Shown here: in pieces, positions 6,812 through 15,884 of the stretch
How positions within the stretch are numbered: position 1 is the first letter of the stretch
How the letters are laid out: each line of letters opens with the position of its first letter
From: Caryophanales bacterium UBA4856
GTDB taxonomy: Bacteria > Bacillota_I > Bacilli_A > RFN20 > CAG-288
Length of the DNA: 39,079 nucleotides
NCBI GenBank assembly: GCA_002399765.1
Contig: DHEG01000010.1
Coordinates: forward strand, 11,062 to 50,140
Direction of reading: 5' to 3'
Made by a program: the position numbers and the translations under genes
Notes under the pieces: model-generated
Told to the model about the DNA's origin: nothing
The model's database searches: none
Seen by the model: only the letters and a program-made list of their open reading frames with translations

Positions 6812-9649
6812 ATGGACAATGGCTGGATCGTGGTTAAAGGCGCCCGGGAGAACAATCTAAAGAACATCGACGTTAGGATTCCCAAGAACAAACTAGTAGT
6901 CTTTACAGGTGTTTCCGGGTCGGGTAAATCTACACTTGCCTTTGATACCATCTTTGCCGAAGGTCAGCGTAGATACATCCAGTCCCTCTCCTCTTATGCC
7001 CGCCAATTCCTCGGCAATTTCCAAAAGCCTGACGTGGATTCCATCGATGGCTTGCAGCCGGCGATCTCCATCGACCAAAAGACCACTTCCCATAATCCCC
7101 GTTCAACTGTTGGCACCGTTACCGAGATATATGACTACCTCCGTTTGCTTTGGGCGAGGGTCGGCGTGGCCTACTGCCCGATTCACAACATTGCCATCAA
7201 GCCCTTCTCCCTTCAGCAGATCGCCGACATCGTCTTGGCAAAGCCGGTCGGGACCAAACTCACCATCCTCTCGCCGGTCGTAAGGAACGAGAAGGGTTCC
7301 CACGCCGACACCATGCAGAAATTCATCGCCGGTGGCTTCAGCAAGGCCAGGATCGACAACCAGCCCATGCAGCGATATATGGTTGCCCCGATTTTGGACA
7401 AGAACGTCCGTCATACCATCGACTTCCAAATCGACAAGTTCACTCTTAACGACAAGTCCAAAGATCGTGTGTTCGACTCTTTGCGGGTCGCCTTGGACTA
7501 TGGCCGCGGCTATGTGATCATCCAGTTCGACGAAGGCCCGGAGACTTTGTATAGCGAGCATCAGTCCTGCCCCATCTGCGGTTATACCGTCCCGCCTCTT
7601 GAGCCCCGTCTCTTCTCGTTCAATAACCCCTTGGGTGCCTGTCCCGACTGCAAGGGCATGGGGATCAAGATCTCGGCCGATCCAGCCTTGATCGTCCCCG
7701 ATGAGAACCTGACCATCAGGAAGGGCGCCATCAAGCCCTTTGGCAAGGAAAAGATGAACCAGGAATGGATGAGGCTGGCCCATCTTTGCGAAGCCGAGAA
7801 GATAAACATGGATGTCCCTTACAAGAAGCTTTCTCCCCGACAGAAGCACATCCTGATGTTTGGTCCTGACTCGCCGGTCTATTTCTCCTTCACTACTTCA
7901 AGCGGTTCGATCATCAAGACTTCGATAGACGAGGGCGTGAAGACCCGTCTAGATCGTCTCTACAATTCGACGGGGTCCAGTTGGATGAAGGATTGGTATG
8001 CCACCTTCATGGGCGAATCCGTTTGCCCCACCTGCAAGGGGGCAAGGCTCAACGAGCAAGTGCTGTCGGTCAGAGTCGGTGGCCTTTCCATCTATCAGGC
8101 ATGCTGCCTCTCTTTGGACAAGCTTTTGGCCTTCCTCAAGTCGCTGACGCTGAGCGCCATGGGGCAAGCCATCGCCGGACAGGTCCTTAAGGAAATCGAA
8201 GATCGCTTGGGATTCCTGATCGGCGTCGGACTCGATTACCTCACCCTGTCGCGTATGGCCATGACCCTTTCCGGCGGAGAGTCGCAAAGGATCAGGCTTG
8301 CCACCCAGATAGGATCCAAGCTCACGGGTGTCCTGTATGTCCTCGACGAACCTTCGATAGGCCTCCACCAAAAGGACAACGCCAAGCTTATCGCAACTTT
8401 GAAGGAGATGCGTGACCTTGGCAATTCCCTTATAGTAGTCGAACATGACGAGGAGACCATAAGGGCTTCCGACTATCTGGTGGATATCGGACCGGGAGCT
8501 GGGGAGTTCGGCGGGAGAGTGGTGGCGACCGGGTCGGTCAAAGACCTGGAGGCCTGCCCCGAATCCGTTACGGGTGCCTATCTATCGGGAAGGAAGAAGA
8601 TCGATGTTCCGGCCATTAGGAGACACACGACCCGATGGCTGACCATAAACGATGCCACCTGTCATAACCTAAAGCACGTGACCGTCCAGATTCCCTTGGG
8701 CGTCTTCGTCTGCGTGACTGGCGTTTCGGGCTCAGGCAAGTCTTCCCTCATCAACGAGTGTCTGTATAAATCGGCCTTGGAACATTTCGGGGTAGGGCAT
8801 CTGACCCCTGGCGAATGTGGGCCTATCGAGGGCCTCAACAAGCTGAGCGGGGTCATAAACGTCTCTCAGGAACCCATAGGCAAGACCCCCCGCTCGAATC
8901 CGGCTACCTATCTTGGGGTCTTCGATGACATCCGGGAACTTTTCAGCGAGACCATTATCGCCAAGGCCAAGGGCATCACCAAATCCATGTTTTCGTTCAA
9001 CGTGCCTGGGGGAAGGTGCGAAGCCTGCCAAGGCGCGGGCGTAAAGCGGATCTCCATGGACTTCCTTCCCGATGTCTATGTCACTTGCGAGGTCTGCCAT
9101 GGCCGACGCTATTCGGACGATGTCCTCTCTGTCGAGTACAAGGGGAAGAACATTGCCGACGTCTTGGACATGAGGGTCGACGAAGCGCTGGAGTTCTTCA
9201 AGAACATCCCGTCCATAGAGAACAAGATCAAGGCTTTGTACGATGTAGGTTTGGGCTATATGACTTTGGGTCAGTCTTCGACGACCATGTCGGGTGGGGA
9301 GGCCCAAAGGGTGAAGCTGGCAAACGAGTTGCAGCGCAAGGGCGATGGCAAGACCCTCTACATCTTGGATGAGCCGACCACCGGTCTTCACGCCGATGAT
9401 GTCAAGAAGCTCATTGGCGTATTGGAAAGGATTGTCGATAACGGCAATACGGTCCTGGTGATAGAGCACAACCTGGACTTGATCAAGTGCGCCGATTACA
9501 TAATCGATCTTGGACCCGATGGTGGTGACAGGGGTGGTCAGGTAATCGCCAAAGGCACGCCTGAGGAAGTGGCAGAGGTGGCCGCTTCATATACCGGCCA
9601 GTACCTCAAGAAGATGCTTGGCACTACCCCGAAGGAGGTTGGGGAATGA
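6812..9649 (+). CDS. uvrA: Excinuclease ABC subunit UvrA
   Basis: Damage-recognition ATPase of nucleotide excision repair, 945 residues, normal for the family. Two ABC modules are present. The first has Walker [15 protein letters not shown] and the conserved [16 protein letters not shown]; its signature is [17 protein letters not shown] and its Walker B region [15 protein letters not shown]. The second has [17 protein letters not shown]-like [15 protein letters not shown] and [12 protein letters not shown]. Zinc modules: CPIC with CPDC in the first half, and CEAC with CEVC in the second. I chose ATG 6812, eight bases after GGAGG; an in-frame GTG at 6803 lies on the ribosome-binding site. uvrB is not in the window. 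The stop overlaps the next gene's start (ATGA). Confidence 0.98.
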   Translation: MDNGWIVVKGARENNLKNIDVRIPKNKLVVFTGVSGSGKSTLAFDTIFAEGQRRYIQSLSSYARQFLGNFQKPDVDSIDGLQPAISIDQKTTSHNPRSTVGTVTEIYDYLRLLWARVGVAYCPIHNIAIKPFSLQQIADIVLAKPVGTKLTILSPVVRNEKGSHADTMQKFIAGGFSKARIDNQPMQRYMVAPILDKNVRHTIDFQIDKFTLNDKSKDRVFDSLRVALDYGRGYVIIQFDEGPETLYSEHQSCPICGYTVPPLEPRLFSFNNPLGACPDCKGMGIKISADPALIVPDENLTIRKGAIKPFGKEKMNQEWMRLAHLCEAEKINMDVPYKKLSPRQKHILMFGPDSPVYFSFTTSSGSIIKTSIDEGVKTRLDRLYNSTGSSWMKDWYATFMGESVCPTCKGARLNEQVLSVRVGGLSIYQACCLSLDKLLAFLKSLTLSAMGQAIAGQVLKEIEDRLGFLIGVGLDYLTLSRMAMTLSGGESQRIRLATQIGSKLTGVLYVLDEPSIGLHQKDNAKLIATLKEMRDLGNSLIVVEHDEETIRASDYLVDIGPGAGEFGGRVVATGSVKDLEACPESVTGAYLSGRKKIDVPAIRRHTTRWLTINDATCHNLKHVTVQIPLGVFVCVTGVSGSGKSSLINECLYKSALEHFGVGHLTPGECGPIEGLNKLSGVINVSQEPIGKTPRSNPATYLGVFDDIRELFSETIIAKAKGITKSMFSFNVPGGRCEACQGAGVKRISMDFLPDVYVTCEVCHGRRYSDDVLSVEYKGKNIADVLDMRVDEALEFFKNIPSIENKIKALYDVGLGYMTLGQSSTTMSGGEAQRVKLANELQRKGDGKTLYILDEPTTGLHADDVKKLIGVLERIVDNGNTVLVIEHNLDLIKCADYIIDLGPDGGDRGGQVIAKGTPEEVAEVAASYTGQYLKKMLGTTPKEVGE

Positions 9650-10311
9650 TATCGCTAAAGAGAAGCGTGGTCGTCTTTGACATGGACGGGACTCTGGTCT
9701 CTTCCTTTCCTTTGATAATAAGGAGCATTACCGAAGTACTTAAGAAATATCCTAATGAAATCAGCCCTTCCAATCCCATTCAGGACTTCTATGGGCCAGA
9801 TGAGGAAGGGATGTTCAGGAAGATGTTGAAAGATCCCGGTCTGGCCGGTAAGGCCTTCAAGGAATATCTTTCTTGCTATAGCCGATGGCATCATGACATG
9901 CTGCCTCATGCCATTGACGGCATTCCGGAACTCCTTCGCGAGCTGAGGGACAGAAGAACCCTTAGGCTCGGCCTCGTGACCGGTCGCTCCAAGGAATCGC
10001 TTGACATAACCCTCGACGCCTTGGGCCTGAGGCGCTTTTTCGAGGACATCGAGTCCGGCTCGGCGCGAGGGCCGGTCAAGCAGGAGTCCATGCGCAGGTT
10101 GATGACGAACCTGGGCGTCGAACATACCGAGGTCATATATATAGGCGATGCCTTAAGCGACGTGAATGAGATGAGGGGTCTTAGGATTCCTACCGTCTCG
10201 GTTTGGTATGACCATCCCGAGACCAAGGATTTGCTATTGAAAGCCAATCCGGGGATGGCGGTGGGATCGGTTGAAGAGCTTCGCGATCTGCTTTTGAAGA
10301 AGATTCGCTGA
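9646..10311 (+). CDS. HAD-superfamily hydrolase (phosphoglycolate phosphatase / PpaX-like)
   Basis: 221 residues. HAD motif I is VVFDMDGTLVSS, motif II is the GLVTGRS segment, the motif III lysine is in GPVKQESM, and motif IV is YIGDALSDVNEM. An alpha-helical cap (about residues 18-85) places it in subfamily I with Gph/PpaX enzymes. It presumably hydrolyses a small phosphate ester or pyrophosphate in the cytoplasm; the substrate cannot be read from sequence. The start is fixed by AAGGAGG inside the uvrA end, with a four-base overlap. It shares the HAD fold with the protein at 12273-12962, so there are two such enzymes around hprK-lgt. Confidence 0.8.
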   Translation: MISLKRSVVVFDMDGTLVSSFPLIIRSITEVLKKYPNEISPSNPIQDFYGPDEEGMFRKMLKDPGLAGKAFKEYLSCYSRWHHDMLPHAIDGIPELLRELRDRRTLRLGLVTGRSKESLDITLDALGLRRFFEDIESGSARGPVKQESMRRLMTNLGVEHTEVIYIGDALSDVNEMRGLRIPTVSVWYDHPETKDLLLKANPGMAVGSVEELRDLLLKKIR

Positions 10312-10321
10312 TAGTCAGCCT

Positions 10322-10351
10322 TTCCGACTCAAAAGTCCAGGCGTGTATAAT
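10322..10351 (+). promoter_or_regulatory. hprK promoter
   Basis: A perfect TATAAT at 10346-10351, with a weak -35 match TTCCGA at 10322-10327 (18-base spacer). A short GCTGA/TCAGC stem spanning the upstream stop codon (10307-10319) and followed by CTTT may be a weak terminator, so hprK could be transcribed both from here and by read-through from uvrA. Confidence 0.45.
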
Positions 10352-10394
10352 CCAGTTGATTACTCAGCCCTCGATTATGGATAGGAGGCTTTTC

Positions 10395-11321
10395 ATGGTA
10401 ACGGTTATGGAGATGGCCGCTCACTTCGGTCTCAAGACCTTGGTAGGATCGACCAAAGCCTTGGAAAAGGAGATAACGGTAGTGGCGACCGATAGGCCTG
10501 GCATTGAGATCATGGGCTTTTTCAAGGACCATGAATTCGCGCGCATCTCGCTTATCGGCAACAAGGAGATGGCCGTCATCAAGAGTCTCAACAGCGCGAC
10601 CCTATATAAGAACTTCAAGTTGCTTTGTGACCCAACTGCGCCAGGGGTAATAATTTGCCAAGGCCTTGCTTGTCCTCCTGAGCTCTATAGGGCTGCCAAG
10701 GAGAACGATTGCCCGCTGTTTTCCTCCACGATGGGGACCTCGCAGTTGTCCTATGAGCTTTTGGACTATCTCGGCTACAGGCTTGCGCCTCATACGGATC
10801 TTCATGCCTGCCTCTTGGAAATATATGGCATGGGAACGCTTCTGCTGGGCGAATCGGGCATAGGCAAGTCCGAGATATCCCTGGACTTGATAAAGCGGGG
10901 CCATCGCTTGGTCGCCGATGACATGGTCAACATCTCCCTCGTAAGGGGGCAGCTTATCGGCAAGGCTCCCGATGTATTGCAGGGAATGATGGAAGTCAGA
11001 GGTATCGGCGTCATAGACGTAGGAAGGATGTTCGGCATCAATTCCCTCAAGTCTTCGACCGAGATCGATTGTGCCATAAACCTCGTTCCCTTCGACAAGA
11101 GCCAGCCGATGGAAAGGCTGGGGGTCCGCAACGACCATATCGAGATTCTGGGTGCCAAACGTCCGTTGATAGAGCTGCCGGTATCTGCCGCTCGCTCGAT
11201 GGCCCAGATAATCGAGACGGCCGTCACCAACATCAAGCTGAAGGAATACGGCTACGATTCATCCTACGAATTCCAGAAGAGATTCATGGAGTTGGGCCGC
11301 AAGACCCGGGGAGAGAAATAG
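10395..11321 (+). CDS. hprK: HPr kinase/phosphorylase
   Basis: 308 residues, the usual length. This enzyme phosphorylates HPr on Ser46 (and reverses it), the switch for carbon catabolite control in Bacillota. Visible: the catalytic His region LHACLLEIYGMG (His137), Walker A GESGIGKSE at 152-160 followed by ISLDLIKRGHRLVADD, and the signature EVRGIGVIDVGRMFG at about 200-214. The start at 10395 is set by AGGAGG at 10383-10388; an in-frame ATG at 10356 lies upstream of that site and only a few bases after the -10. lgt begins directly after the stop. Neither HPr nor the PTS enzymes are in the window. Confidence 0.96.
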   Translation: MVTVMEMAAHFGLKTLVGSTKALEKEITVVATDRPGIEIMGFFKDHEFARISLIGNKEMAVIKSLNSATLYKNFKLLCDPTAPGVIICQGLACPPELYRAAKENDCPLFSSTMGTSQLSYELLDYLGYRLAPHTDLHACLLEIYGMGTLLLGESGIGKSEISLDLIKRGHRLVADDMVNISLVRGQLIGKAPDVLQGMMEVRGIGVIDVGRMFGINSLKSSTEIDCAINLVPFDKSQPMERLGVRNDHIEILGAKRPLIELPVSAARSMAQIIETAVTNIKLKEYGYDSSYEFQKRFMELGRKTRGEK

Positions 11322-12272
11322 ATGGACATCCTGACACGCACCGCTGCCCTGCCTCGCTTCATATTCTCTTTTGGCGACAGTGGCTATGGCCTTACTTTCT
11401 ATGCTTTGTCCTACCTGATCGGAGCTGGCTTGGCCTTGCTCCTTTCAAACTGGCGGGCCAGCAAGGACGGCTATCCCTCTGATTTCTTCGTCAACCTGTT
11501 CCTCTGGGCCTTTCCGATGGGAATTATCGGTGGGCGCATTTGGTATGTGATTGCCGAATGGGACGAATATGCCTCCAATCCCTGGAATGTCTTTGCCATT
11601 TGGGAAGGGGGCTTGGCCATACAGGGGGGGGCCATTCTTGGTGTTCTTACCGGAATCGTCTTCGTTAAGATAAGGCGGAGGGGTGTTCCCCTGCTTCAGG
11701 CTTGTGATTGGGCCGTACCCACCATCCTTGTGGCCCAGATGATTGGAAGATGGGGCAACTTCTTCAATGGCGAGGTCTTCGGCAATGCCGTAAGTGTCTC
11801 CGCCTACCCCTGGCTACCGGGCTTTATAGTCAACCAGCTTGGCTATCAGCTCATTGGTGGGGATGCGGTTTTGCAACTCTCCGATTCGGAATTGTTCGTG
11901 CCCTTGTTCCTCATTGAGGGCCTTTTAAACATAGGCGGTTATTTCATCCTGACCCATGGGATGGAGCATGTCCTCAGGAAATGGCGGGTGTATGGCGATG
12001 AGGCATTCGGCTACTTTGTCTGGTATGGTGTGGTGCGAGCCGTATTGGAACCCTTGCGTTATCCGGACTATAACATGAACAATGGTGGGAGCGAATTGGA
12101 GGCCGAGGTCATGGCCTTCGTCTTTATCGGCTTCGGTCTGGCCCTGTTGATCGCCAACCACGTCTTTACCAAACTGCGGGAGAAGGGAAGGATAAAATAT
12201 CCTTCTTGGCTGGCCTCGTTCTTCGATAACGGCACCGATCCCAAATACCTGTTTGCCGGAAAGGAGGAGTGA
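11322..12272 (+). CDS. lgt: Prolipoprotein diacylglyceryl transferase
   Basis: Integral membrane enzyme that transfers diacylglycerol from phosphatidylglycerol to the lipobox cysteine of prelipoproteins. 316 residues with about seven hydrophobic segments. Family motifs are GGRIWYVIAEW, IWEGGLAIQGGAILG and GRWGNFFNGEVFG; the last contains the conserved Arg, Asn and Glu. At the position of E. coli His103 (WxGGxxxHGG) this protein has Gln; I recall Tyr or Trp at that site in other Gram-positives, so it is variable. The start abuts the hprK stop with zero spacing, and GGGGAGA serves as RBS inside hprK. A client is visible nearby: YidC has a lipobox cysteine. Confidence 0.96.
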   Translation: MDILTRTAALPRFIFSFGDSGYGLTFYALSYLIGAGLALLLSNWRASKDGYPSDFFVNLFLWAFPMGIIGGRIWYVIAEWDEYASNPWNVFAIWEGGLAIQGGAILGVLTGIVFVKIRRRGVPLLQACDWAVPTILVAQMIGRWGNFFNGEVFGNAVSVSAYPWLPGFIVNQLGYQLIGGDAVLQLSDSELFVPLFLIEGLLNIGGYFILTHGMEHVLRKWRVYGDEAFGYFVWYGVVRAVLEPLRYPDYNMNNGGSELEAEVMAFVFIGFGLALLIANHVFTKLREKGRIKYPSWLASFFDNGTDPKYLFAGKEE

Positions 12273-12962
12273 ATGGGTGATCCTTTGCGTCCTGTCGATG
12301 GCATAGTGTGGGACTTGGATGGGACTTTGATAGATTCCGATCTGTACATCGTACTGAACTATGTTCATATGTACCGCCAGTTCCGTCCAGGCTATTTCCC
12401 TCATCTCAGGGAGATCATAAATTTCTCCGGGCCGACTCTCGAGGAAGTGTTTGGCAGGGAATTCCCCAAGGTTCCCTTTGAGACTTTGTGGGAGGAGTTC
12501 CGCTCCTTCTCGAAAAAATACGAGAACAAGTATTGCCGGATCTACGATGGCGAGCAGGCCTGCCTCAAGACCATTAAGGCGGCGGGCATAAAGCAGTGCA
12601 TAGTGAGCAACAAGCGCCATGATCCGATCATGGATAACCTCAAGGCTTTCGGCCTTGAGCAATACATGGATTTGGTATTGGGCTTGGACGATGTCGGCAA
12701 AGGCAAACCCGATCCCACCGGTGTCATAAGAGCACTAGAGATGATGAAAACCGCTCCCGGTAGGACAATCATCATCGGTGACTCCCTTCAAGACATTCAG
12801 GCTGGCCAGAGGGCGGGGATAAAGACGGGTCTTGTTACCTGGTCCCTGAAAGGTTTGCCTAATATAGTCAGCGATCATGAATTCGACACATATCGGGAGA
12901 TAGAGGAGTATCTGACAGATGGAAAACCAAGTGCAAGAGACAAAGAGTTTGCCAGTAAATGA
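12273..12962 (+). CDS. HAD phosphatase at the PpaX position
   Basis: 229-residue HAD hydrolase with motif I IVWDLDGTLIDSD, motif II QCIVSNKR, motif III Lys in VGKGKPDPTG and motif IV IIIGDSLQDIQAGQRAG. The order hprK-lgt-HAD is the arrangement in which B. subtilis encodes PpaX, which hydrolyses the pyrophosphate released when HprK dephosphorylates HPr; that makes PpaX a reasonable guess, but phosphoglycolate phosphatase is equally compatible with the motifs. AAAGGAGGAG lies just before the start, at the very end of lgt. Its last 44 bases overlap the next gene. Confidence 0.75.
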   Translation: MGDPLRPVDGIVWDLDGTLIDSDLYIVLNYVHMYRQFRPGYFPHLREIINFSGPTLEEVFGREFPKVPFETLWEEFRSFSKKYENKYCRIYDGEQACLKTIKAAGIKQCIVSNKRHDPIMDNLKAFGLEQYMDLVLGLDDVGKGKPDPTGVIRALEMMKTAPGRTIIIGDSLQDIQAGQRAGIKTGLVTWSLKGLPNIVSDHEFDTYREIEEYLTDGKPSARDKEFASK

Positions 12963-13887
12963 CGTCGCGGTCTTGGGCCTAGGCCCTTCGGGTGTGGCCG
13001 CCTGCATCGAATTGGTAAAGAATGGCTATAAGCCCGTGGCCTATGAGCCGGGGCTTATAGGCGGTCAGGTCAACATGACGGCCAATGTGCGAAACTATCC
13101 GGGCTTTTCCGGTCCGGCCTTCGACCTGACGTCCAATTTCGCCAGCGACGTGAAGGCCTTGAACATTACCGTCATCAGGTCCATGGTAAAAAGCCTTACC
13201 AGGACTGCCGGCGACCTGTTCCTGATCTCCTCGTCCAAAGGCGATGCCCTTTATCGTTCCGTCATAGTGGCCACCGGCAACAGGTTTCGGCCCTATGGGA
13301 TTCCCGATACTTCCAAGCAGGTCCATGGCCATGGCTTCTCGAGGTGCGCCATATGCGACGGTCCCCTTTATAAGGGCAAGGACGTGTTGGTAGTAGGCGG
13401 CGGTCAGTCAGCCTTCCAGGAAGGGCTCTACCTCTCCTCAATATGCCATCACGTGACCTTGATAAACAGGCGCGATGTCTTCAGGGCGACCGAAAAAGAG
13501 GTCAACGCCTTCAAGAACAGGCCCAATACCACCATCATCACCCCGGCCGTGACCGTATCCTGCAGCGGTACCAATAACCATCTCGAGCATGTCGTCATCA
13601 AGGATCCCAACGATTTGGAGAACAAGACCCTTAGGACCTTGGATGTGGTGGCGGTGTTCATCTACATCGGCTTCAATCCGGCCACTTCCTTCGTCCAGAT
13701 CCCCTTGGCCAAAGACGATAAGGACCAGATGAAGGTCGACGAAGACATGAAGGTCGAGGCGGTAAAGGGCCTTCTTGGCTCCGGTGACGTCATCGACACC
13801 CCGCTAAGGCAGATTGCCACGGCGGTCGGCTATGGCGCCAAGGCCGGGGTCAGCGCCGCACGCTATCTAAGGAGCGGTAATTGGTAA
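12919..13887 (+). CDS. trxB: Thioredoxin reductase
   Basis: Cytoplasmic flavoenzyme that reduces thioredoxin with NADPH; 322 residues. The N-terminal FAD fold has GLGPSGVAACIEL and GGQVNMTANVRNYPGF. The redox disulfide is CAIC in SRCAICDGPLYKGK. The NADPH domain has VVGGGQSAFQEGLYL and the phosphate-binding INRRDVFRAT. The second FAD motif is GLLGSGDVIDTPLRQIATAVGYGAKAG in the C-terminal part. All catalytic features are intact. The ATG at 12919 follows AGAGGAG and lies 44 bases inside the HAD gene; no better downstream start precedes the Rossmann motif. Its stop codon overlaps the start of the paralogue (TAATG). Confidence 0.95.
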   Translation: MENQVQETKSLPVNDVAVLGLGPSGVAACIELVKNGYKPVAYEPGLIGGQVNMTANVRNYPGFSGPAFDLTSNFASDVKALNITVIRSMVKSLTRTAGDLFLISSSKGDALYRSVIVATGNRFRPYGIPDTSKQVHGHGFSRCAICDGPLYKGKDVLVVGGGQSAFQEGLYLSSICHHVTLINRRDVFRATEKEVNAFKNRPNTTIITPAVTVSCSGTNNHLEHVVIKDPNDLENKTLRTLDVVAVFIYIGFNPATSFVQIPLAKDDKDQMKVDEDMKVEAVKGLLGSGDVIDTPLRQIATAVGYGAKAGVSAARYLRSGNW

Positions 13888-14840
13888 TGGCTAGCAAAGA
13901 CAATCTATATCCGGCCATAGTGATAGGCCTGGGGATGGCTGGCGCGGGGGCAGCGGTCTATCTCTCCCGCATGGGTGTGCAACCCATCGCCTTCGAAAAG
14001 GGCTTGATAGGCGGGAAACTCAACGAGTCTCCCAAGGTCGAGGACTATCCTGGCTTCAAGGGCTCCGGTTTGGAACTCAGCCAAAGGCTGAAGGGACAAT
14101 TGGCCGAAAACGAGATAGAGGTCCATGACGAAGAAGTGGTGAGTCTCGACAGGGACCTTGACTCCAACCTATTCACAATCGTTACCACCAAAGGCGAGTA
14201 CAAGGCCTATGCCGTGGTCATCGCCAGCGGCATCGAATATGGGAATCCCACCATCTCCGGCATGGAGGATGTCGATTCATCCTTCGTTTCCCATAAGCCC
14301 CTGGCCGATGCCTTAAGCATCAAGGGGAAGGGAATAGTGGTTTGGACCGATAACGACAACGGCCTATATGCGGCTGAGTACTTGGCCGGCTTTGCCAAGT
14401 CGTTGGTCTTGGTCGTAAAGGATGTCTCACTCGTGTCGAAAGGCCTTCTGGACCGAATATCGGGCTTGGGCAACGTTCAATTGGTGCCGGGCATCGTAAG
14501 CAAGGTCGAGAATGTCGGCGCCGGCCAGATGGTCACCATAAACGGCGGGACCAAGGGGCAGGAAAGCTTTGAGGCCTCTAAGCTGTTCGCCTTTGTCGGT
14601 GGCATGTTCCAAAAGCCCAACACCGCTTTCGTCAAGATCAGGGAAGTGGTGGACGATCAAGGCAACATCGCCGTCGACAACTTCTCCCGCACTTTCGTAA
14701 AGGGTCTTTTTGCGGCGGGCGATGTGCAGCAGAAGGATCTCCGCCGTCTCTCGACGGCGGCGGCCGATGGCGCGATGGCGGGAATAATGGCCTATGACTA
14801 TGTAACCGACCTTCGCGATTCCGGCAAGATGAAGATCTAG
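13887..14840 (+). CDS. Thioredoxin-reductase-like flavoprotein lacking the CxxC and NADPH motif
   Basis: 317 residues with the TrxB fold: an FAD-binding GLGMAGAGAAVYLSR at the N terminus, GGKLNESPKVEDYPGF, and GLFAAGDVQQKDLRRLSTAAADGAMAG near the C terminus. Where the preceding TrxB has SRCAICDG and VVGGGQSA, this protein reads SHKPLADAL and VVWTDNDNG; the RRDxFRA motif is LVVKDVSLVSKG. There is not one cysteine in the protein. It should therefore bind FAD but not act as a NADPH-thioredoxin reductase. TAATG coupling and equal length suggest it is made with TrxB and may pair with it (inference). The ATG at 13887 follows AAGGAGCGG. A terminator follows the gene. Expected neighbours in many Bacillota (rapZ, glmR) are absent at this spot. 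Confidence 0.8.
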   Translation: MASKDNLYPAIVIGLGMAGAGAAVYLSRMGVQPIAFEKGLIGGKLNESPKVEDYPGFKGSGLELSQRLKGQLAENEIEVHDEEVVSLDRDLDSNLFTIVTTKGEYKAYAVVIASGIEYGNPTISGMEDVDSSFVSHKPLADALSIKGKGIVVWTDNDNGLYAAEYLAGFAKSLVLVVKDVSLVSKGLLDRISGLGNVQLVPGIVSKVENVGAGQMVTINGGTKGQESFEASKLFAFVGGMFQKPNTAFVKIREVVDDQGNIAVDNFSRTFVKGLFAAGDVQQKDLRRLSTAAADGAMAGIMAYDYVTDLRDSGKMKI

Positions 14841-14858
14841 GGATCGCCTTTGTACTTC

Positions 14859-14882
14859 GAAGGGCTTTGGCCCTTCATTTTA
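14859..14882 (+). terminator. Terminator after the trxB pair
   Basis: GAAGGGC and GCCCTTC (14859-14865 and 14870-14876) form a perfect 7-bp stem with a TTTG loop, followed by ATTTTAAT. It ends the uvrA-to-trxB-paralogue block. Confidence 0.75.
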
Positions 14883-14901
14883 ATAAACAGGCGTCATTAC
14901 A

Positions 14902-14907
14902 TATAAT
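14902..14907 (+). promoter_or_regulatory. -10 element of whiA
   Basis: Perfect TATAAT, 21 bases before the whiA start, with CAAGGAG as ribosome-binding site in between. A poor -35 candidate (TTTAAT, 14879-14884) lies at 17-base spacing, overlapping the tail of the preceding terminator. Confidence 0.5.
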
Positions 14908-14927
14908 CCTTTGGCAAGGAGTCACGG

Positions 14928-15884
14928 ATGGAAGACAGCGAAAAGACTCTCACCTTCACCAAGAAGGTGAAGAACGAACTGGCCGGGGTCAAGACTGAAT
15001 CCCATAAAGCCCAAAAGGCCCTGCTTTCGGGTTTCGTGAGGCTGAGTGGCGATATCGCCATTGGCTCCCGTCCTTCCTTGTCTTGCCATACCGAGTTGTC
15101 CTCCGTTGCCAAGCTGGCATTCAACCTTCTCAAATCCATCTATGGGGTTCAGCCCAACTTCATCTTCGAAAGGAAGATGAGGTTCGACAAATCCATGGTA
15201 TTCGTAGTGAGGGTGGATGGGAAGGAAGTCTACGATATCGCTGCGGACCTGAAGGTCCAAAAGAACCTCAGGCCTTCCAAGATACGGGCGATGGTGAACC
15301 GGGAGAATCTCCGCTATTTCGCCCGGGGCCTCTTCCTGTCTTCGGGTTCCATAAACCCTCCGGAGAGCAAGTCCTATTTCCTCGAAATAACCATGGATTC
15401 CCAAGAGGATGCCCTGATAGTGGCCAAGGCTTTGCAAGAGAGCGAAGGCCGTTTCTCCTTCAAGGTCTCTTCCATCAGGAGCAAATACCTGGTCTACCTT
15501 AAGAAAGGCTCCGAAATCGCCGAGTTCTTGGCCTGGCTTGGCGCTAGCGAGTCGACCCTGGACTATGAGAACAAGAGGGTCGAGAAGGACTTCTTCAACA
15601 ACGAGAACCGACTGGAGATAGCCTATGCGGCCAATTACAACAAGTCCTTGAAGACTGGGGCCGGCAATGTCGAAGACATCGAGGCCATAAAGGGGACGTC
15701 AGACTTCGACCATTTGAGCCCCAAGGAAGTGGCCGCCGTGAGGTGCCGGTTGCAGAACAAGGATTTCAGTTACGTAGAGATTGCCCAAGCCCTGACCAAG
15801 GCCGGCTTCCCCCTGACCAAGTCCAGCGTGGCCAGGATCTTTGCCAAGATAAGGAGTTTGGCTCAAAAGCAAAGGCAGGGTTAG
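14928..15884 (+). CDS. whiA: DNA-binding protein WhiA
   Basis: 318-residue member of the WhiA family, which joins a degenerate LAGLIDADG homing-endonuclease fold (N-terminal two thirds) to a C-terminal helix-turn-helix. The N terminus has the typical FTKKVKNELAGV; the HTH region is in LSPKEVAAVRCRLQNKDFSYVEIAQAL followed by FPLTKSSVARIFAKI. In Bacillota WhiA is linked to cell division and chromosome segregation; in actinomycetes it controls sporulation genes. It usually follows rapZ and glmR; here it follows the trxB pair after a terminator and its own promoter. Its stop overlaps by four bases the stop of the convergent MFS gene. Confidence 0.93.
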   Translation: MEDSEKTLTFTKKVKNELAGVKTESHKAQKALLSGFVRLSGDIAIGSRPSLSCHTELSSVAKLAFNLLKSIYGVQPNFIFERKMRFDKSMVFVVRVDGKEVYDIAADLKVQKNLRPSKIRAMVNRENLRYFARGLFLSSGSINPPESKSYFLEITMDSQEDALIVAKALQESEGRFSFKVSSIRSKYLVYLKKGSEIAEFLAWLGASESTLDYENKRVEKDFFNNENRLEIAYAANYNKSLKTGAGNVEDIEAIKGTSDFDHLSPKEVAAVRCRLQNKDFSYVEIAQALTKAGFPLTKSSVARIFAKIRSLAQKQRQG

